From JANQQJ01 sp046290575 (lineage in GTDB: Bacteria; Pseudomonadota; Alphaproteobacteria; SMXS01), in assembly GCA_046290575.1 (NCBI GenBank), contig JBKAGX010000006.1, positions 124,001-188,000 of the forward strand: a stretch of DNA of 64,000 nt, read 5' to 3'. Positions 32,385-41,472 of the stretch are shown here, one piece after another (within the stretch, counting starts at the first letter, position 1; every line of letters starts with the position of its first letter). Made by a program: the position numbers and the translations under genes. The notes under the pieces were generated by a model that made no database searches, was not told the DNA's origin, and worked only from the letters and a program-made list of their open reading frames with translations.

Positions 32385-33290
32385 TTGAGTACATCACCTG
32401 ATATCGACGTCCTTAGCGCCGAAATGGCCACGGTTGCAAAAGCAGTCGATGGCGCACTCGAGCGCATCCTGCCGGATGCTGAGGACTATGAAGCGCAACT
32501 GTTCGAGGCCATGCGCTATGCGACGCTAGCGGGTGGCAAGCGGCTGCGGCCCTTTCTCGTTCTCGCCAGCGCGGCGCTGTTTGACGTACCGACAGACCGG
32601 GCAACACGCGCTGCCTGCGCGCTGGAATGCATCCACACCTACTCGCTGGTGCATGATGATCTGCCGTGTATGGACGATGATGATCTACGCCGGGGTATTC
32701 CGACGACGCATAAGAAATTCGATGAGGCGACAGCTGTTCTGGCTGGTGATGCGCTGCTGACTTATGCGTTTGAAATACTGGCCGATCCAGACACGCATCA
32801 CGATCCGCTGGTGCGCGCGGAATTGGTGCATGCGCTCGCCAAGGCTGCCGGCGGGCACGGTATGGTCGGCGGTCAGATGATTGACCTGCTGGCTGCCGAT
32901 CACGACATGAAAATCGGCGAGGTCACGCGGCTGCAGCAGATGAAGACCGGTGCGCTGATCCGGTTTGCCGTCGAGGCGGGCGGGATCATGGGGCGCGCCA
33001 CCAAGGATCAGCATACGGCCCTGCAGAACTATGCCCACGATCTTGGCCTGGCATTTCAGATCGTTGACGATTTACTGGATGTTGAAGGGTCTGAAGAAGA
33101 AATGGGCAAGGCTGTCGGCAAAGATGCTGATGGTGGAAAAGCGACGTTCGTCTCCCTACTTGGAATAGAACGGGCCAGAACACAGGCAGATATGCTTGCG
33201 TCTCAAGCAATTGTGCATCTGGATGTGTTTGATGACCGTGCCGAGCTGCTGCGGCTACTGCCGCATTTTGTGGTCAACCGGCGCCATTAG
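32385..33290 (+). CDS. ispA: Farnesyl diphosphate synthase (polyprenyl synthetase family)
   Basis: 301 residues from TTG at 32385. Motifs: GGKRLRPFLVLAS, the first Asp-rich motif DDLPCMDDDDLRRG, KTGALIRFAVEAGGI, and the second Asp-rich motif VDDLLDVEGSEEEMGK. It condenses IPP with DMAPP and GPP to make farnesyl diphosphate. It starts six bases after xseB without an obvious Shine-Dalgarno sequence, so translation is probably coupled. It lies directly upstream of dxs. Confidence 0.95.
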   Translation: MSTSPDIDVLSAEMATVAKAVDGALERILPDAEDYEAQLFEAMRYATLAGGKRLRPFLVLASAALFDVPTDRATRAACALECIHTYSLVHDDLPCMDDDDLRRGIPTTHKKFDEATAVLAGDALLTYAFEILADPDTHHDPLVRAELVHALAKAAGGHGMVGGQMIDLLAADHDMKIGEVTRLQQMKTGALIRFAVEAGGIMGRATKDQHTALQNYAHDLGLAFQIVDDLLDVEGSEEEMGKAVGKDADGGKATFVSLLGIERARTQADMLASQAIVHLDVFDDRAELLRLLPHFVVNRRH

Positions 33291-33301
33291 GGAGATCTGA
33301 T

Positions 33302-35230
33302 TTGAGTGAACCCACACCCCTTCTTGACCAGATTCATGGTCCTGCGGATTTAAGGAAGCTACGGTCCTCTGACCTGCACCAGGTGGCCGACGAACTCCGG
33401 TCGGCCGTGATCGATACGGTATCGCGCACCGGTGGCCATCTGGGCGCCGGTTTGGGCGTCGTCGAGCTGACGGCCGCAATACACTTTGTCTTCAATACGC
33501 CGGATGACCGGCTGATCTGGGACGTGGGGCACCAGTGCTATCCACACAAGATTCTGACGGGCCGCCGGGACCGGATGGGCACTCTGCGGCAGGGCGACGG
33601 GCTCTCCGGCTTCACCAAGCGCGCCGAGAGTGAGTATGACCCGTTTGGCGCTGCGCACAGCTCCACATCGATTTCGGCGGGGCTGGGCATGGCTGTCGCG
33701 CGCGACCTGGCCGGCAAGGACAATAACGTCATTGCGGTGATCGGTGATGGTTCCATGAGCGCCGGTATGGCCTATGAGGCGATGAACAATGCCGGGTCCA
33801 TGGACAAGCGGTTGATCGTTATTCTCAACGATAACGACATGTCGATTGCGCCGCCGGTGGGCGCGATGAGCGCCTATCTGGCGCGCCTATTGTCCTCACG
33901 GTCCTATTTGAGCGTGCGTGAGTTGATGAAGCAGGTGGCCAGCATCTTCCCGCGGTCGATCGAGGAGCGCGCCAAGCGGGTTGAGGAATATGCGCGCGGT
34001 ATGGCGACCGGCGGCACCCTGTTCGAAGAACTGGGCTTTTATTACATCGGCCCGATTGACGGCCATAATCTCGATCATTTGCTACCGGTTCTGAAAAATG
34101 TGCGCGACAGCGACAAGGGTCCCGTGCTGCTGCACGTGGTGACGAAGAAGGGTAAGGGGTACCCGCCGGCTGAAGCCGCGGCCGACAAATATCATGGGGT
34201 TTCCAAGTTTGATGTGGTGACCGGCACGCAGATGAAGGCGAAGTCGAACGCGCCCAGCTACACCAAGGTTTTTGCCCAGTCGCTGATCAAGGAAGCCGAA
34301 AAAGACGACAAGATCGTCGCGATCTCAGCGGCCATGCCCTCCGGTACAGGGCTTGATCTGTTCGGTCAGGCGTATCCGGACCGCTGTTTTGATGTCGGCA
34401 TTGCAGAGCAGCATGGGGTGACCTTTGCTGCCGGGCTGGCCAGCGAGGGCTACAAGCCCTTTGCGGCGATCTACTCGACCTTCCTGCAGCGTGCCTATGA
34501 TCAGGTGGTCCATGATGTGGCGATCCAGCGTCTGCCGGTGCGGTTTGCAATTGACCGGGCGGGTCTCGTCGGCGCCGACGGGCCGACCCATGCGGGGTCG
34601 TTCGACATCACCTATCTCTCAACCCTGCCAGGCTTTGTGGTGATGGCCGCGGCTGACGAGGTCGAGCTGGTCAATATGGTCGCGACCGCCACCCAGATCG
34701 ACGACCGTCCGTCTGCCTTCCGTTATCCCAGAGGCGAAGGCGTCGGCCTTGAAATGCCCGAGCATGGAACCCCGCTGGAAATCGGCAAGGGCCGGGTGAT
34801 CCGAGAGGGGACCAGCATTGCCTTGTTGTCCTTCGGCGGGCGCTTGCAGGAATGCCTGAAAGCGGCCGACATGCTGGGTGGTCGTGGCTTCTCAACGACC
34901 GTTGTCGACGCACGCTTCGCCAAACCGCTGGACCATGATCTGATCCGGCGTTTGGCCAGGGAGCATGAAGTGCTGCTCACGCTTGAAGAGGGCGCGATCG
35001 GCGGTTTCGGTTCGCATGTGATGCATTTCCTGGCTGAGGATGGGTTGCTGGACAAAGGCCTCAAGCTGCGCTCAATGATCCTGCCGGACCGTTTCATCGA
35101 TCAGGACAAGCCTGATCTGATGTATGAGGCTGCCGGCCTGAATGCGCCGCAGATCGCCGAGAAGGCTTTAACAACGCTCGGCCTCGATAAGAGCAAAATC
35201 CACGATATCGTCAGGCAGATTTCAGCCTGA
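33302..35230 (+). CDS. dxs: 1-deoxy-D-xylulose-5-phosphate synthase
   Basis: 642 residues from TTG at 33302 with AGGGAG upstream. It has the thiamine diphosphate motif GDGSMSAGMAYEAMNNAG, the N-terminal GHLGAGLGVVELTAAIH, GDVGHQCYPHK-like DVGHQCYPHKILTGR, and the transketolase C-terminal RYPRGEG. It joins pyruvate and glyceraldehyde 3-phosphate to form DXP, the first step of the MEP isoprenoid pathway. Its place after ispA is conserved in Alphaproteobacteria. Confidence 0.97.
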   Translation: MSEPTPLLDQIHGPADLRKLRSSDLHQVADELRSAVIDTVSRTGGHLGAGLGVVELTAAIHFVFNTPDDRLIWDVGHQCYPHKILTGRRDRMGTLRQGDGLSGFTKRAESEYDPFGAAHSSTSISAGLGMAVARDLAGKDNNVIAVIGDGSMSAGMAYEAMNNAGSMDKRLIVILNDNDMSIAPPVGAMSAYLARLLSSRSYLSVRELMKQVASIFPRSIEERAKRVEEYARGMATGGTLFEELGFYYIGPIDGHNLDHLLPVLKNVRDSDKGPVLLHVVTKKGKGYPPAEAAADKYHGVSKFDVVTGTQMKAKSNAPSYTKVFAQSLIKEAEKDDKIVAISAAMPSGTGLDLFGQAYPDRCFDVGIAEQHGVTFAAGLASEGYKPFAAIYSTFLQRAYDQVVHDVAIQRLPVRFAIDRAGLVGADGPTHAGSFDITYLSTLPGFVVMAAADEVELVNMVATATQIDDRPSAFRYPRGEGVGLEMPEHGTPLEIGKGRVIREGTSIALLSFGGRLQECLKAADMLGGRGFSTTVVDARFAKPLDHDLIRRLAREHEVLLTLEEGAIGGFGSHVMHFLAEDGLLDKGLKLRSMILPDRFIDQDKPDLMYEAAGLNAPQIAEKALTTLGLDKSKIHDIVRQISA

Positions 35231-35252
35231 TCGACAACATCGCTTATCCCTG

Positions 35253-35993
35253 ATGGCGAAGAAGCGCGTCGATGTTCTGCTGGTAGAGCGCGGGCTGGCG
35301 GAAAGCCGTGCCCGCGCACAGGCTCTGATCATGGCGGGTGCTGTTTATTCCCAGACACGCCGTATCGATAAAGCCGGACAAACCCTGCCGGAAGACGCCG
35401 ATCTGGACGTGAAGGGCCGTGACCACCCCTGGGTTAGCCGCGGTGGCCTCAAATTGGCGCAGGCCATCGAGGCGTTTGATCTCGATCTGGCGGGTAAGGT
35501 CGTTTTGGATGTCGGTGCCAGCACTGGCGGTTTTACCGACGTGGCGCTGCATCATGGTGCAGCCAGAGTCTACGCGGTCGATGTCGGCCACGGGCAGCTG
35601 GCCTGGAAGCTGCGTCAGGATGACCGTGTTGTGGTCTTGGAAAAAACCAACGCCCGTTACCTGACTTGGGAGCAAATCCCGGAGCCTGTTGACGCGGTGG
35701 TTTGCGACGCCAGCTTTATTGGTCTTGAAACCGTGCTGCCTGCACCGATGGCCCTCGCAGCGCCCGGCGCAGTGCTGGTTGCGCTGATCAAGCCGCAATT
35801 CGAAGTGGGCAAAGGCCAGGTCGGCAAGGGCGGTGTGGTGCGGGATGACACGTTGCACCGGCAGGTTTGCGAGCGGATCAGCGCCTGGCTGGATGGCCTG
35901 CCGGATTGGAGCGTCGTCGGCCTAACCGAGAGCCCGATCACCGGCCCGGAAGGCAACAAGGAATTCCTGATCGTTGCCCGCCACGTCGGTTGA
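35253..35993 (+). CDS. tlyA: TlyA family rRNA (cytidine-2'-O)-methyltransferase / putative hemolysin
   Basis: 246 residues. An S4 RNA-binding domain (RVDVLLVERGLAESRARAQA) is followed by a FtsJ-like SAM domain with KVVLDVGASTGGFTDVALHHG and AVDVGHGQLAWKL, then VALIKPQFEVGKG. TlyA proteins methylate ribosomal RNA and were once called hemolysins. It follows dxs by 22 bases in the usual order. Confidence 0.93.
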   Translation: MAKKRVDVLLVERGLAESRARAQALIMAGAVYSQTRRIDKAGQTLPEDADLDVKGRDHPWVSRGGLKLAQAIEAFDLDLAGKVVLDVGASTGGFTDVALHHGAARVYAVDVGHGQLAWKLRQDDRVVVLEKTNARYLTWEQIPEPVDAVVCDASFIGLETVLPAPMALAAPGAVLVALIKPQFEVGKGQVGKGGVVRDDTLHRQVCERISAWLDGLPDWSVVGLTESPITGPEGNKEFLIVARHVG

Positions 35994-36052
35994 AGCCGGC
36001 ACTTTTTCCTCACCTCTACTATCCGGGACCGCTGTCGCCTATATTGAAGCCA

Positions 36053-36979
36053 ATGATCATCGCCAACGCCGTCACCTATGAGTATCCGAGTATCCGGGCG
36101 CTGACCGAGGTCAGTTTCGAGGTGGACGCGGGCGCGATCGTCGCGCTGATCGGACCAAATGGCGCCGGCAAGACGACGTTGCTGCGGTGTCTGGCCGCCT
36201 TGGAGCGGCCCTATTCGGGCGATATCGCCATTGATGGCATCTCGACGACGGCCGATCCGCGGGGCGTGCACCGCAAGATTGGATACCTGTCCGATTTCTT
36301 CGGGGTTTATGAGGACCTGACACTTCGGCAATGCCTGCATTATGCGGCGCGGGCTGGCGGCGTACCGTCCAGCGAGGTTGATGCGGCCATTGACCGGGCG
36401 GCGCAGCAGGTTGAACTGAGTGACCGGCTTGACTCTGTCGCGGGAACACTGTCGCGCGGCCTGCGTCAAAGACTGGGGATCGGGCAGGCGCTGATCCATC
36501 AGCCGTCGGTCCTGTTGCTGGACGAACCGGCGTCCGGCCTCGATCCGGAGGCGCGGCACAGCCTTTCACAATTGTTTACGACGCTGCGCGATCAGGGCAT
36601 CACGCTGATGGTGTCGTCACATATCCTGTCGGAACTGGAAGATTATGCCACTGAAGTGATCTTCATCCGCGACGGTCGGCTGGTTCAGCAGGGACCCGTG
36701 GGCGGGACTGATGCTGAAACCGTCCGGCTGCGCATCGACCTCAGTGAGCCGTCTCCGGCCCTGGCTGTTGTGCTGGCGGGCAGCGAGGGAATCCAGATTG
36801 AAGCGGTCAGCGAAAGCGAAGCCGTCATCCGAATCGACCGGGATCCCCATGCACGTCAGGCCTTGTTGCATCGGCTCGTCGGTGACGGTCTGGCGGTCTG
36901 CGGCTTTGCTGTCGAAAAAGAAGGGCTTCAGGAATCCTACCTTTCCTTTGTCGACGACCTCGAAAAGGGTGGCGTATGA
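36053..36979 (+). CDS. ABC transporter ATP-binding protein
   Basis: 308 residues from ATG at 36053; the frame open from 35867 overlaps tlyA and is rejected. Walker A GPNGAGKTTLLRC, ABC signature LSRGLRQRLGIGQAL, Walker B VLLLDEPASGLDP and switch SSHILSEL. After residue 215 a C-terminal extension follows, of the kind found in CcmA/NatA/YbhF-type exporters. Its ATG-TGA overlaps the membrane gene downstream (ATGA), so the two make one transporter. The substrate is unknown. Confidence 0.92.
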   Translation: MIIANAVTYEYPSIRALTEVSFEVDAGAIVALIGPNGAGKTTLLRCLAALERPYSGDIAIDGISTTADPRGVHRKIGYLSDFFGVYEDLTLRQCLHYAARAGGVPSSEVDAAIDRAAQQVELSDRLDSVAGTLSRGLRQRLGIGQALIHQPSVLLLDEPASGLDPEARHSLSQLFTTLRDQGITLMVSSHILSELEDYATEVIFIRDGRLVQQGPVGGTDAETVRLRIDLSEPSPALAVVLAGSEGIQIEAVSESEAVIRIDRDPHARQALLHRLVGDGLAVCGFAVEKEGLQESYLSFVDDLEKGGV

Positions 36980-38319
36980 ACCCGGAGATCAAACGCAGCG
37001 CCTGGGAAGAGCTGTCCTGGAGGCGATTGGTCGCCATGCCGATTGTTCTGGGGCTCGTGTTTTCGCTTCCGGCCAGTTTCGGTGGCGGCGTAGATCAGGT
37101 CGCAGTGGCGACATTTGTCATTCTGACACTCTTTTGGGGAACCCGGCAGGCGGCGGACGCCGTGCCGCAGGAAGTCGCCGCCCGCACATGGGACTGGCAG
37201 CGCCTCTCTACTTTGTCGGCCTGGCAACTGACCTGGGGAAAGCTGGTCGGGTCGACGCTCTACACCTGGTATGGCGGCCTGATCTGTATTGTTGTGGGCG
37301 TCGTCTCCTCAGATAGCCTTTTCATCCAGGAGGCTGTTCTACAGGGTGTCCTTGCTGCGCTGCTGGCGCAGTGCGTCGCCTTTCTGTTGGGGCTGCAAAC
37401 GGTTAGGTTGCGTGGCCACCGCACCCGGATGGGGACCCTGGTCAGCCAGATAACCGGTATCGCCGTCGGCGTCTGGGTGCTGACGATGGACACAACGGCC
37501 GACCTTCTGGCGTTGTCGCCTTTCAATGGCGGCATGTTGCCCACTTTTGAGTACATCCGTTGGTATGGCATGCCGGTCGACCCCTACATGTTTAATACGG
37601 TTTCCCTGATCGTCTTTCTGGGCTGGGCGCTGTTGGGCGCCTGGCGGTTGATGAAGCGTGAACTGCAATACCCGATCCGGGTCTGGGCGTGGCCCGCGTT
37701 TACGCTGTTCTGCTGCCTCTATGCTGCCGGGCATTTCTCCCCCGGCGGCGGGCTGCAGGATATCTTTGATCTGGACGTCCTTACAGGCAGGCTGGTTATT
37801 GCGGCGATTGTTTCGGCGCTGCTGACCTATGTGGCCCTGTTCTGGGAAGACAAGGACCCGGTGATATTCCGCCGGCTGTTGCGTCAAGCGCAGACCGGCG
37901 ATTGGGTTGCGGTGCTGTCGAACATCCAGAGTTGGATGGTGTCTTATCTGATCACCGTGCTGATCGTTCTGGTGATTGTCGTAACGGCTTATTCGGGCCA
38001 AGTCGGTGGCGTGACCTTGTGGGCGGCGATGATCGGCGCGCTATTCTTTATCGCCCGCGACATTGCCATCAATCTCTATTTCTGGCTGGCGCCGAAACCG
38101 GGGCGTGCCAATGTCAGCACGGCGATTGCGCTCGTCATGCTCTATTGGGTGTTGCCGCTGGTCTTCAGTACAGGTGGCGAGGGAAGCCTGTTCCTTTTCT
38201 TCTCTTTTGCGCCGGCAGAGCCATTCCTGGTGCTGGGTGCGGCCGTTGCACAGGCTGGCTTTATGGCGTTCTTTGTCGCCCGGCGGTGGACGGCCCGTTT
38301 CGACCTGCAGCCTGCATAA
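36976..38319 (+). CDS. ABC transporter permease / multi-pass membrane protein
   Basis: 447 residues with about ten hydrophobic segments, for example AMPIVLGLVFSLPASF near residue 18, a TWYGGLICIVVGVVS segment near 95, WMVSYLITVLIVLVIVVTA near 320 and VMLYWVLPLVF near 380. It overlaps the ATPase gene by four bases and has the size of ABC-2-type exporter permeases, although I see no clear family motif. Likely the membrane part of the preceding ATPase. Confidence 0.82.
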   Translation: MNPEIKRSAWEELSWRRLVAMPIVLGLVFSLPASFGGGVDQVAVATFVILTLFWGTRQAADAVPQEVAARTWDWQRLSTLSAWQLTWGKLVGSTLYTWYGGLICIVVGVVSSDSLFIQEAVLQGVLAALLAQCVAFLLGLQTVRLRGHRTRMGTLVSQITGIAVGVWVLTMDTTADLLALSPFNGGMLPTFEYIRWYGMPVDPYMFNTVSLIVFLGWALLGAWRLMKRELQYPIRVWAWPAFTLFCCLYAAGHFSPGGGLQDIFDLDVLTGRLVIAAIVSALLTYVALFWEDKDPVIFRRLLRQAQTGDWVAVLSNIQSWMVSYLITVLIVLVIVVTAYSGQVGGVTLWAAMIGALFFIARDIAINLYFWLAPKPGRANVSTAIALVMLYWVLPLVFSTGGEGSLFLFFSFAPAEPFLVLGAAVAQAGFMAFFVARRWTARFDLQPA

Positions 38320-38323
38320 TCCG

Positions 38324-39580
38324 ATGTCTGCCAAAGAGCTTGAAATTGAGGTCACCGCGCTTGGCGCACAGGGCGACGGCCTCGCGGATTCAGCGGTCGG
38401 TCGGCTCTATGTCCCCTTTACACTGCCTGGCGACCGGGCCCGCGTCCGTTTGGGAGCCAAAAAGGGGGACGGTTACGCGGCAGACCTGACCACGCTGATC
38501 AATCCGTCTTCAGATCGCGTGAAGCCTGTGTGTCAGCACTTTGGCACCTGTGGTGGATGTGCTTTGCAACATCTCTCAACGGATGCCTATCGGCGCTTTA
38601 AACGCGACCGGGTGGAATGGGCCTTGAAGAAGAGAGGATTGGATGTCGTCGACATCGCGGACCCCGTGATTCTGCCTGCCGGCAACAGGCGGCGAACGCG
38701 GTTTACCGCGCGGATGGGGGGCCGTGGACTGGTGCTGGGCTATAGCGGCCGGTCCAGCCACAAGATTGTTGATGTCTTTGAGTGTCCGGTTCTGACGCCT
38801 GAGCTCGAGGGCTTGCTGGGGCCGCTGCGGACGATGCTGCCGACGGTTCATGGCGGCGGTGCGTTGCAGATTACCGTGACCCAGACCAATTCCGGACCCG
38901 ACATGGTGCTTGAAGGCGGCGGAAAGCTCGATTTGCGCAAACGCGGGGTGCTGGCAGCGTTTGCTGAGGAGACGGATTTGGCCCGGCTGTCCTGGGATGA
39001 CGGGAATGGTCCCGAACCCATTGTGCAGCGTCGGCCTCCCACGGTGAGTTTCGGCGCCTACACTATCCCGCTGCCGGCGGCCGCCTTTCTGCAGGCCAGC
39101 CTCGAAGCGGAAGATTGGATGGGCGCTTTCGCGCTTGACCATGTTGAGGCTGGCCCCGTGGCTGACCTGTTTTCCGGCCTCGGCAGTTTTGCCTTCAGGC
39201 TTGCCGATAAAATGCCTGTCACGGCGATTGAAACCGACGCGGATATGGTCGACGCGATCCGGCAGGGTGCGGCCTCGCATCAGGCGCAAAAGGTCCAGCC
39301 TGAACGGCGTGATCTTTTCAGGGAGCCGCTGACCGTGCGCGAGCTGAACTACTTTGCGGCCGTGGTCATTGACCCGCCGCGCGCCGGGGCGAAAGCCCAG
39401 TCCGAAGTGCTTGCCGACTCCGATGTGCCGTTGATTGTGGCGTTTTCCTGCAATCCCGCCAGCTTTGCCCGTGACTCGCGGCTGCTCGTTGATGGCGGAT
39501 ATCGGCTGGAAAAAGTTGTGCCGATCGATCAGTTCCGCTGGTCCGCCCATGTCGAACTGGCAGCGGTCTTCAGGCGTTAG
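38324..39580 (+). CDS. TrmA/RlmD-type RNA uracil-C5 methyltransferase
   Basis: 418 residues from ATG at 38324. A TRAM-like N-terminus (EIEVTALGAQGDGLADS) is followed by the [4Fe-4S] cysteines of RlmD-type enzymes in CQHFGTCGGCALQHL and VFECPV. The SAM domain has DLFSGLGSFAFRLADK and VIDPPRAGAKAQ, and the catalytic cysteine loop is VAFSCNPASFARD. It methylates a uridine in 23S rRNA (U1939 in RlmD, U747 in RlmC); the target here is not certain. Its last bases overlap the convergent cytochrome-like gene. Confidence 0.92.
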   Translation: MSAKELEIEVTALGAQGDGLADSAVGRLYVPFTLPGDRARVRLGAKKGDGYAADLTTLINPSSDRVKPVCQHFGTCGGCALQHLSTDAYRRFKRDRVEWALKKRGLDVVDIADPVILPAGNRRRTRFTARMGGRGLVLGYSGRSSHKIVDVFECPVLTPELEGLLGPLRTMLPTVHGGGALQITVTQTNSGPDMVLEGGGKLDLRKRGVLAAFAEETDLARLSWDDGNGPEPIVQRRPPTVSFGAYTIPLPAAAFLQASLEAEDWMGAFALDHVEAGPVADLFSGLGSFAFRLADKMPVTAIETDADMVDAIRQGAASHQAQKVQPERRDLFREPLTVRELNYFAAVVIDPPRAGAKAQSEVLADSDVPLIVAFSCNPASFARDSRLLVDGGYRLEKVVPIDQFRWSAHVELAAVFRR

Positions 39581-39972
39581 GTGCCGCGCCCGTAATGGGC
39601 AACCAGATAGTTGACGATGATGTTCTTTTCGTCTTCCTCCAGCGGCAGCAAATTGCAATCCATCACCATTTTGTCGACGGCCATATCCCATTCGGTCCGG
39701 CGCAGGCGCTGCTTCTTGATCCAGCTTACCTTGAAGCAGCCGGAAAAGGCGTAATAGGTATCTTCGCGGCCAAGGCCCGGTTTCAAACCGCCAAAGGCGC
39801 CGCTGTCCGCCTTGGGCCGCCCGATTGACCGTTCGTCCGGGATCGGGCTCTCATATTGTTCATAGGCAGGTTGGGCACGCACGCCGCCGCCTGACACGAC
39901 AAGTGCCGCAAGAACCAGGCCCAGAATGTGTATCGGCCTAAGGATGGGGAATCTCCGGTCCGTAGTGCTCAC
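39577..39972 (-). CDS. Heme-less paralogue of the neighbouring cytochrome c (lost CXXCH)
   Basis: 131 residues from GTG at 39972, with a signal peptide (HILGLVLAALVVSGGGVRA). It aligns throughout with the cytochrome encoded just upstream: GGLKPGLGREDTYYAFSGC versus GGLKPGLGREETFYACVTC, and LPLEEDEKNIIVNYLVAHYG versus PPLEDDELALILDYLGEHYG. The CXXCH heme motif of the partner is replaced by FSGCFK, so no c-type heme can be attached. The reading frame is intact and the rest is conserved, suggesting a retained non-heme partner rather than decay. It overlaps the cytochrome gene by 35 bases. Confidence 0.75.
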   Translation of the reverse strand: MSTTDRRFPILRPIHILGLVLAALVVSGGGVRAQPAYEQYESPIPDERSIGRPKADSGAFGGLKPGLGREDTYYAFSGCFKVSWIKKQRLRRTEWDMAVDKMVMDCNLLPLEEDEKNIIVNYLVAHYGRGT

Positions 39973-40309
39973 CCAGATAATCCAGGATCAGCGCGAGTTC
40001 ATCGTCTTCAAGCGGCGGAACCTCATTGTGTTCGGTCAGGCTATCAAGCGTGATGGCCCAGTCCTCACGCGTCATTCTGCTGCGCGTGATCCGACCCTCC
40101 GTATGACAGGTGACGCAGGCATAGAAGGTTTCCTCGCGTCCCAGGCCTGGCTTCAGGCCACCCCAGTCCTGTTTGAGGACTTTGCGCTCGGGCGGTGGCG
40201 GGATCGGGTTGCCGAACTGTTCATCAGCTGGTTTTTCGATCTGGGCAAAGGCCACACTGACCAGTGACGTCAGGCCAAGAGCTGCCATCGCCAGGGCGGT
40301 AGGTTTCAT
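39938..40309 (-). CDS. Small periplasmic cytochrome c
   Basis: 123 residues from ATG at 40309 with GGAGG seven bases upstream. It has a signal peptide (KPTALAMAALGLTSLVSVAFA) and a single heme-binding CVTCH in FYACVTCHTEGRI near residue 72. The C-terminal LILDYLGEHYGPE is typical of cytochrome subunits of sulfite- or alcohol-type dehydrogenases. Heme axial Met is not obvious. It would carry electrons in the periplasm. Its catalytic partner is not in the window. Its downstream neighbour is a heme-less copy. Confidence 0.82.
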   Translation of the reverse strand: MKPTALAMAALGLTSLVSVAFAQIEKPADEQFGNPIPPPPERKVLKQDWGGLKPGLGREETFYACVTCHTEGRITRSRMTREDWAITLDSLTEHNEVPPLEDDELALILDYLGEHYGPEIPHP

Positions 40310-40394
40310 GAGCAAGCCTCCAATCTATGTTTATCGTAGCGCAATCTCGTGGCGAAATCATGGCGTTAGGCGCCAGCTTCGGGAGCACCTTATC

Positions 40395-41468
40395 TCACGA
40401 ACACTGGGCCCTGTGCCGCATCAAATGGTCGGCCAGCACACAGGCCATCATCGCTTCACCGACGGGCACCGCACGGATGCCGACGCAAGGGTCGTGGCGC
40501 CCCTTGGTCACGATTTCCGTTTCGTCGCCGGACCGGGTCACGGTCTGGCGCGGGGTCAGGATCGACGAGGTCGGTTTAACGGCAAAGCGCAGGACGATTT
40601 CCTGACCCGATGAAATGCCACCCAGAATGCCGCCTGCATTATTGGAGGTGAACGCAGGCCCATCGCCTTCGCCGGACCGCATCTCATCCGCGTTCGCTTC
40701 GCCGGTCAGCGCGGCCGAGGCGAAACCGGTGCCGATCTCGACACCTTTGACGGCGTTGATGCTCATCATGGCGGCGGCCAGCTCCGCATCCAGCTTGCCG
40801 TAGATGGGCGCTCCCCATCCGGCGGGCACGCCGCTCGCGCGCACTTCGATGACCGCGCCGACGGAGCTGCCTGACTTGCGAATGCTGTCCAGATAGCCCT
40901 CCCAGATGGGCACCATATCCGGATCCGGGCACCAGAACGGGTTGTCATCGACAATGTTCCAATCCCAGCGGTCGGGGTCGATGGCGTGCTCACCGATGCG
41001 GACCAACGCGCCACGAACCCTTATGTCATCACCCAGCACTTTGCGGGCAATAGCGCCGGCTGCGACGCGCGACGCGGTTTCGCGCGCAGAGGATCGGCCC
41101 CCGCCGCGATAATCGCGAATGCCGTATTTGGCGATGTAGCTGTAATCGGCGTGACCGGGCCGGTACTTCTCGGCGATTTCGCTGTAATCCTTGGAGCGCT
41201 GATCGACATTCTGGATCAACAGCTGGATCGGCGTGCCGGTGGTATTCCCCTCGAACACGCCGGACAGAATCCGCACTTCATCCGGCTCTTTGCGCTGCGT
41301 CGTGAAACGGGACTGGCCTGGCTTGCGGCGGTCCAGATAGTGCTGAATGTCGGCTTCGTCGAGCGCAAGGTTGGGCGGCGTGCCGTCAACCACGCAGCCG
41401 ATGGCCGGGCCATGGCTTTCGCCCCAGGTTGTCACCCGGAACAAATGGCCGAACGTGTTGTGCGACAT
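40395..41468 (-). CDS. aroC: Chorismate synthase
   Basis: 357 residues with all three signatures: GESHGPAIGCVVDGTPP, GRSSARETASRVAAGAIA and the C-terminal FAVKPTSSILTPRQTV. It converts EPSP to chorismate with reduced FMN. It follows fabI by four bases on the same strand, so the two are probably cotranscribed. Its product is the substrate of the chorismate mutase fusion at 4605, although that enzyme is predicted to be exported. Confidence 0.97.
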   Translation of the reverse strand: MSHNTFGHLFRVTTWGESHGPAIGCVVDGTPPNLALDEADIQHYLDRRKPGQSRFTTQRKEPDEVRILSGVFEGNTTGTPIQLLIQNVDQRSKDYSEIAEKYRPGHADYSYIAKYGIRDYRGGGRSSARETASRVAAGAIARKVLGDDIRVRGALVRIGEHAIDPDRWDWNIVDDNPFWCPDPDMVPIWEGYLDSIRKSGSSVGAVIEVRASGVPAGWGAPIYGKLDAELAAAMMSINAVKGVEIGTGFASAALTGEANADEMRSGEGDGPAFTSNNAGGILGGISSGQEIVLRFAVKPTSSILTPRQTVTRSGDETEIVTKGRHDPCVGIRAVPVGEAMMACVLADHLMRHRAQCS

Positions 41469-41472
41469 CGCT

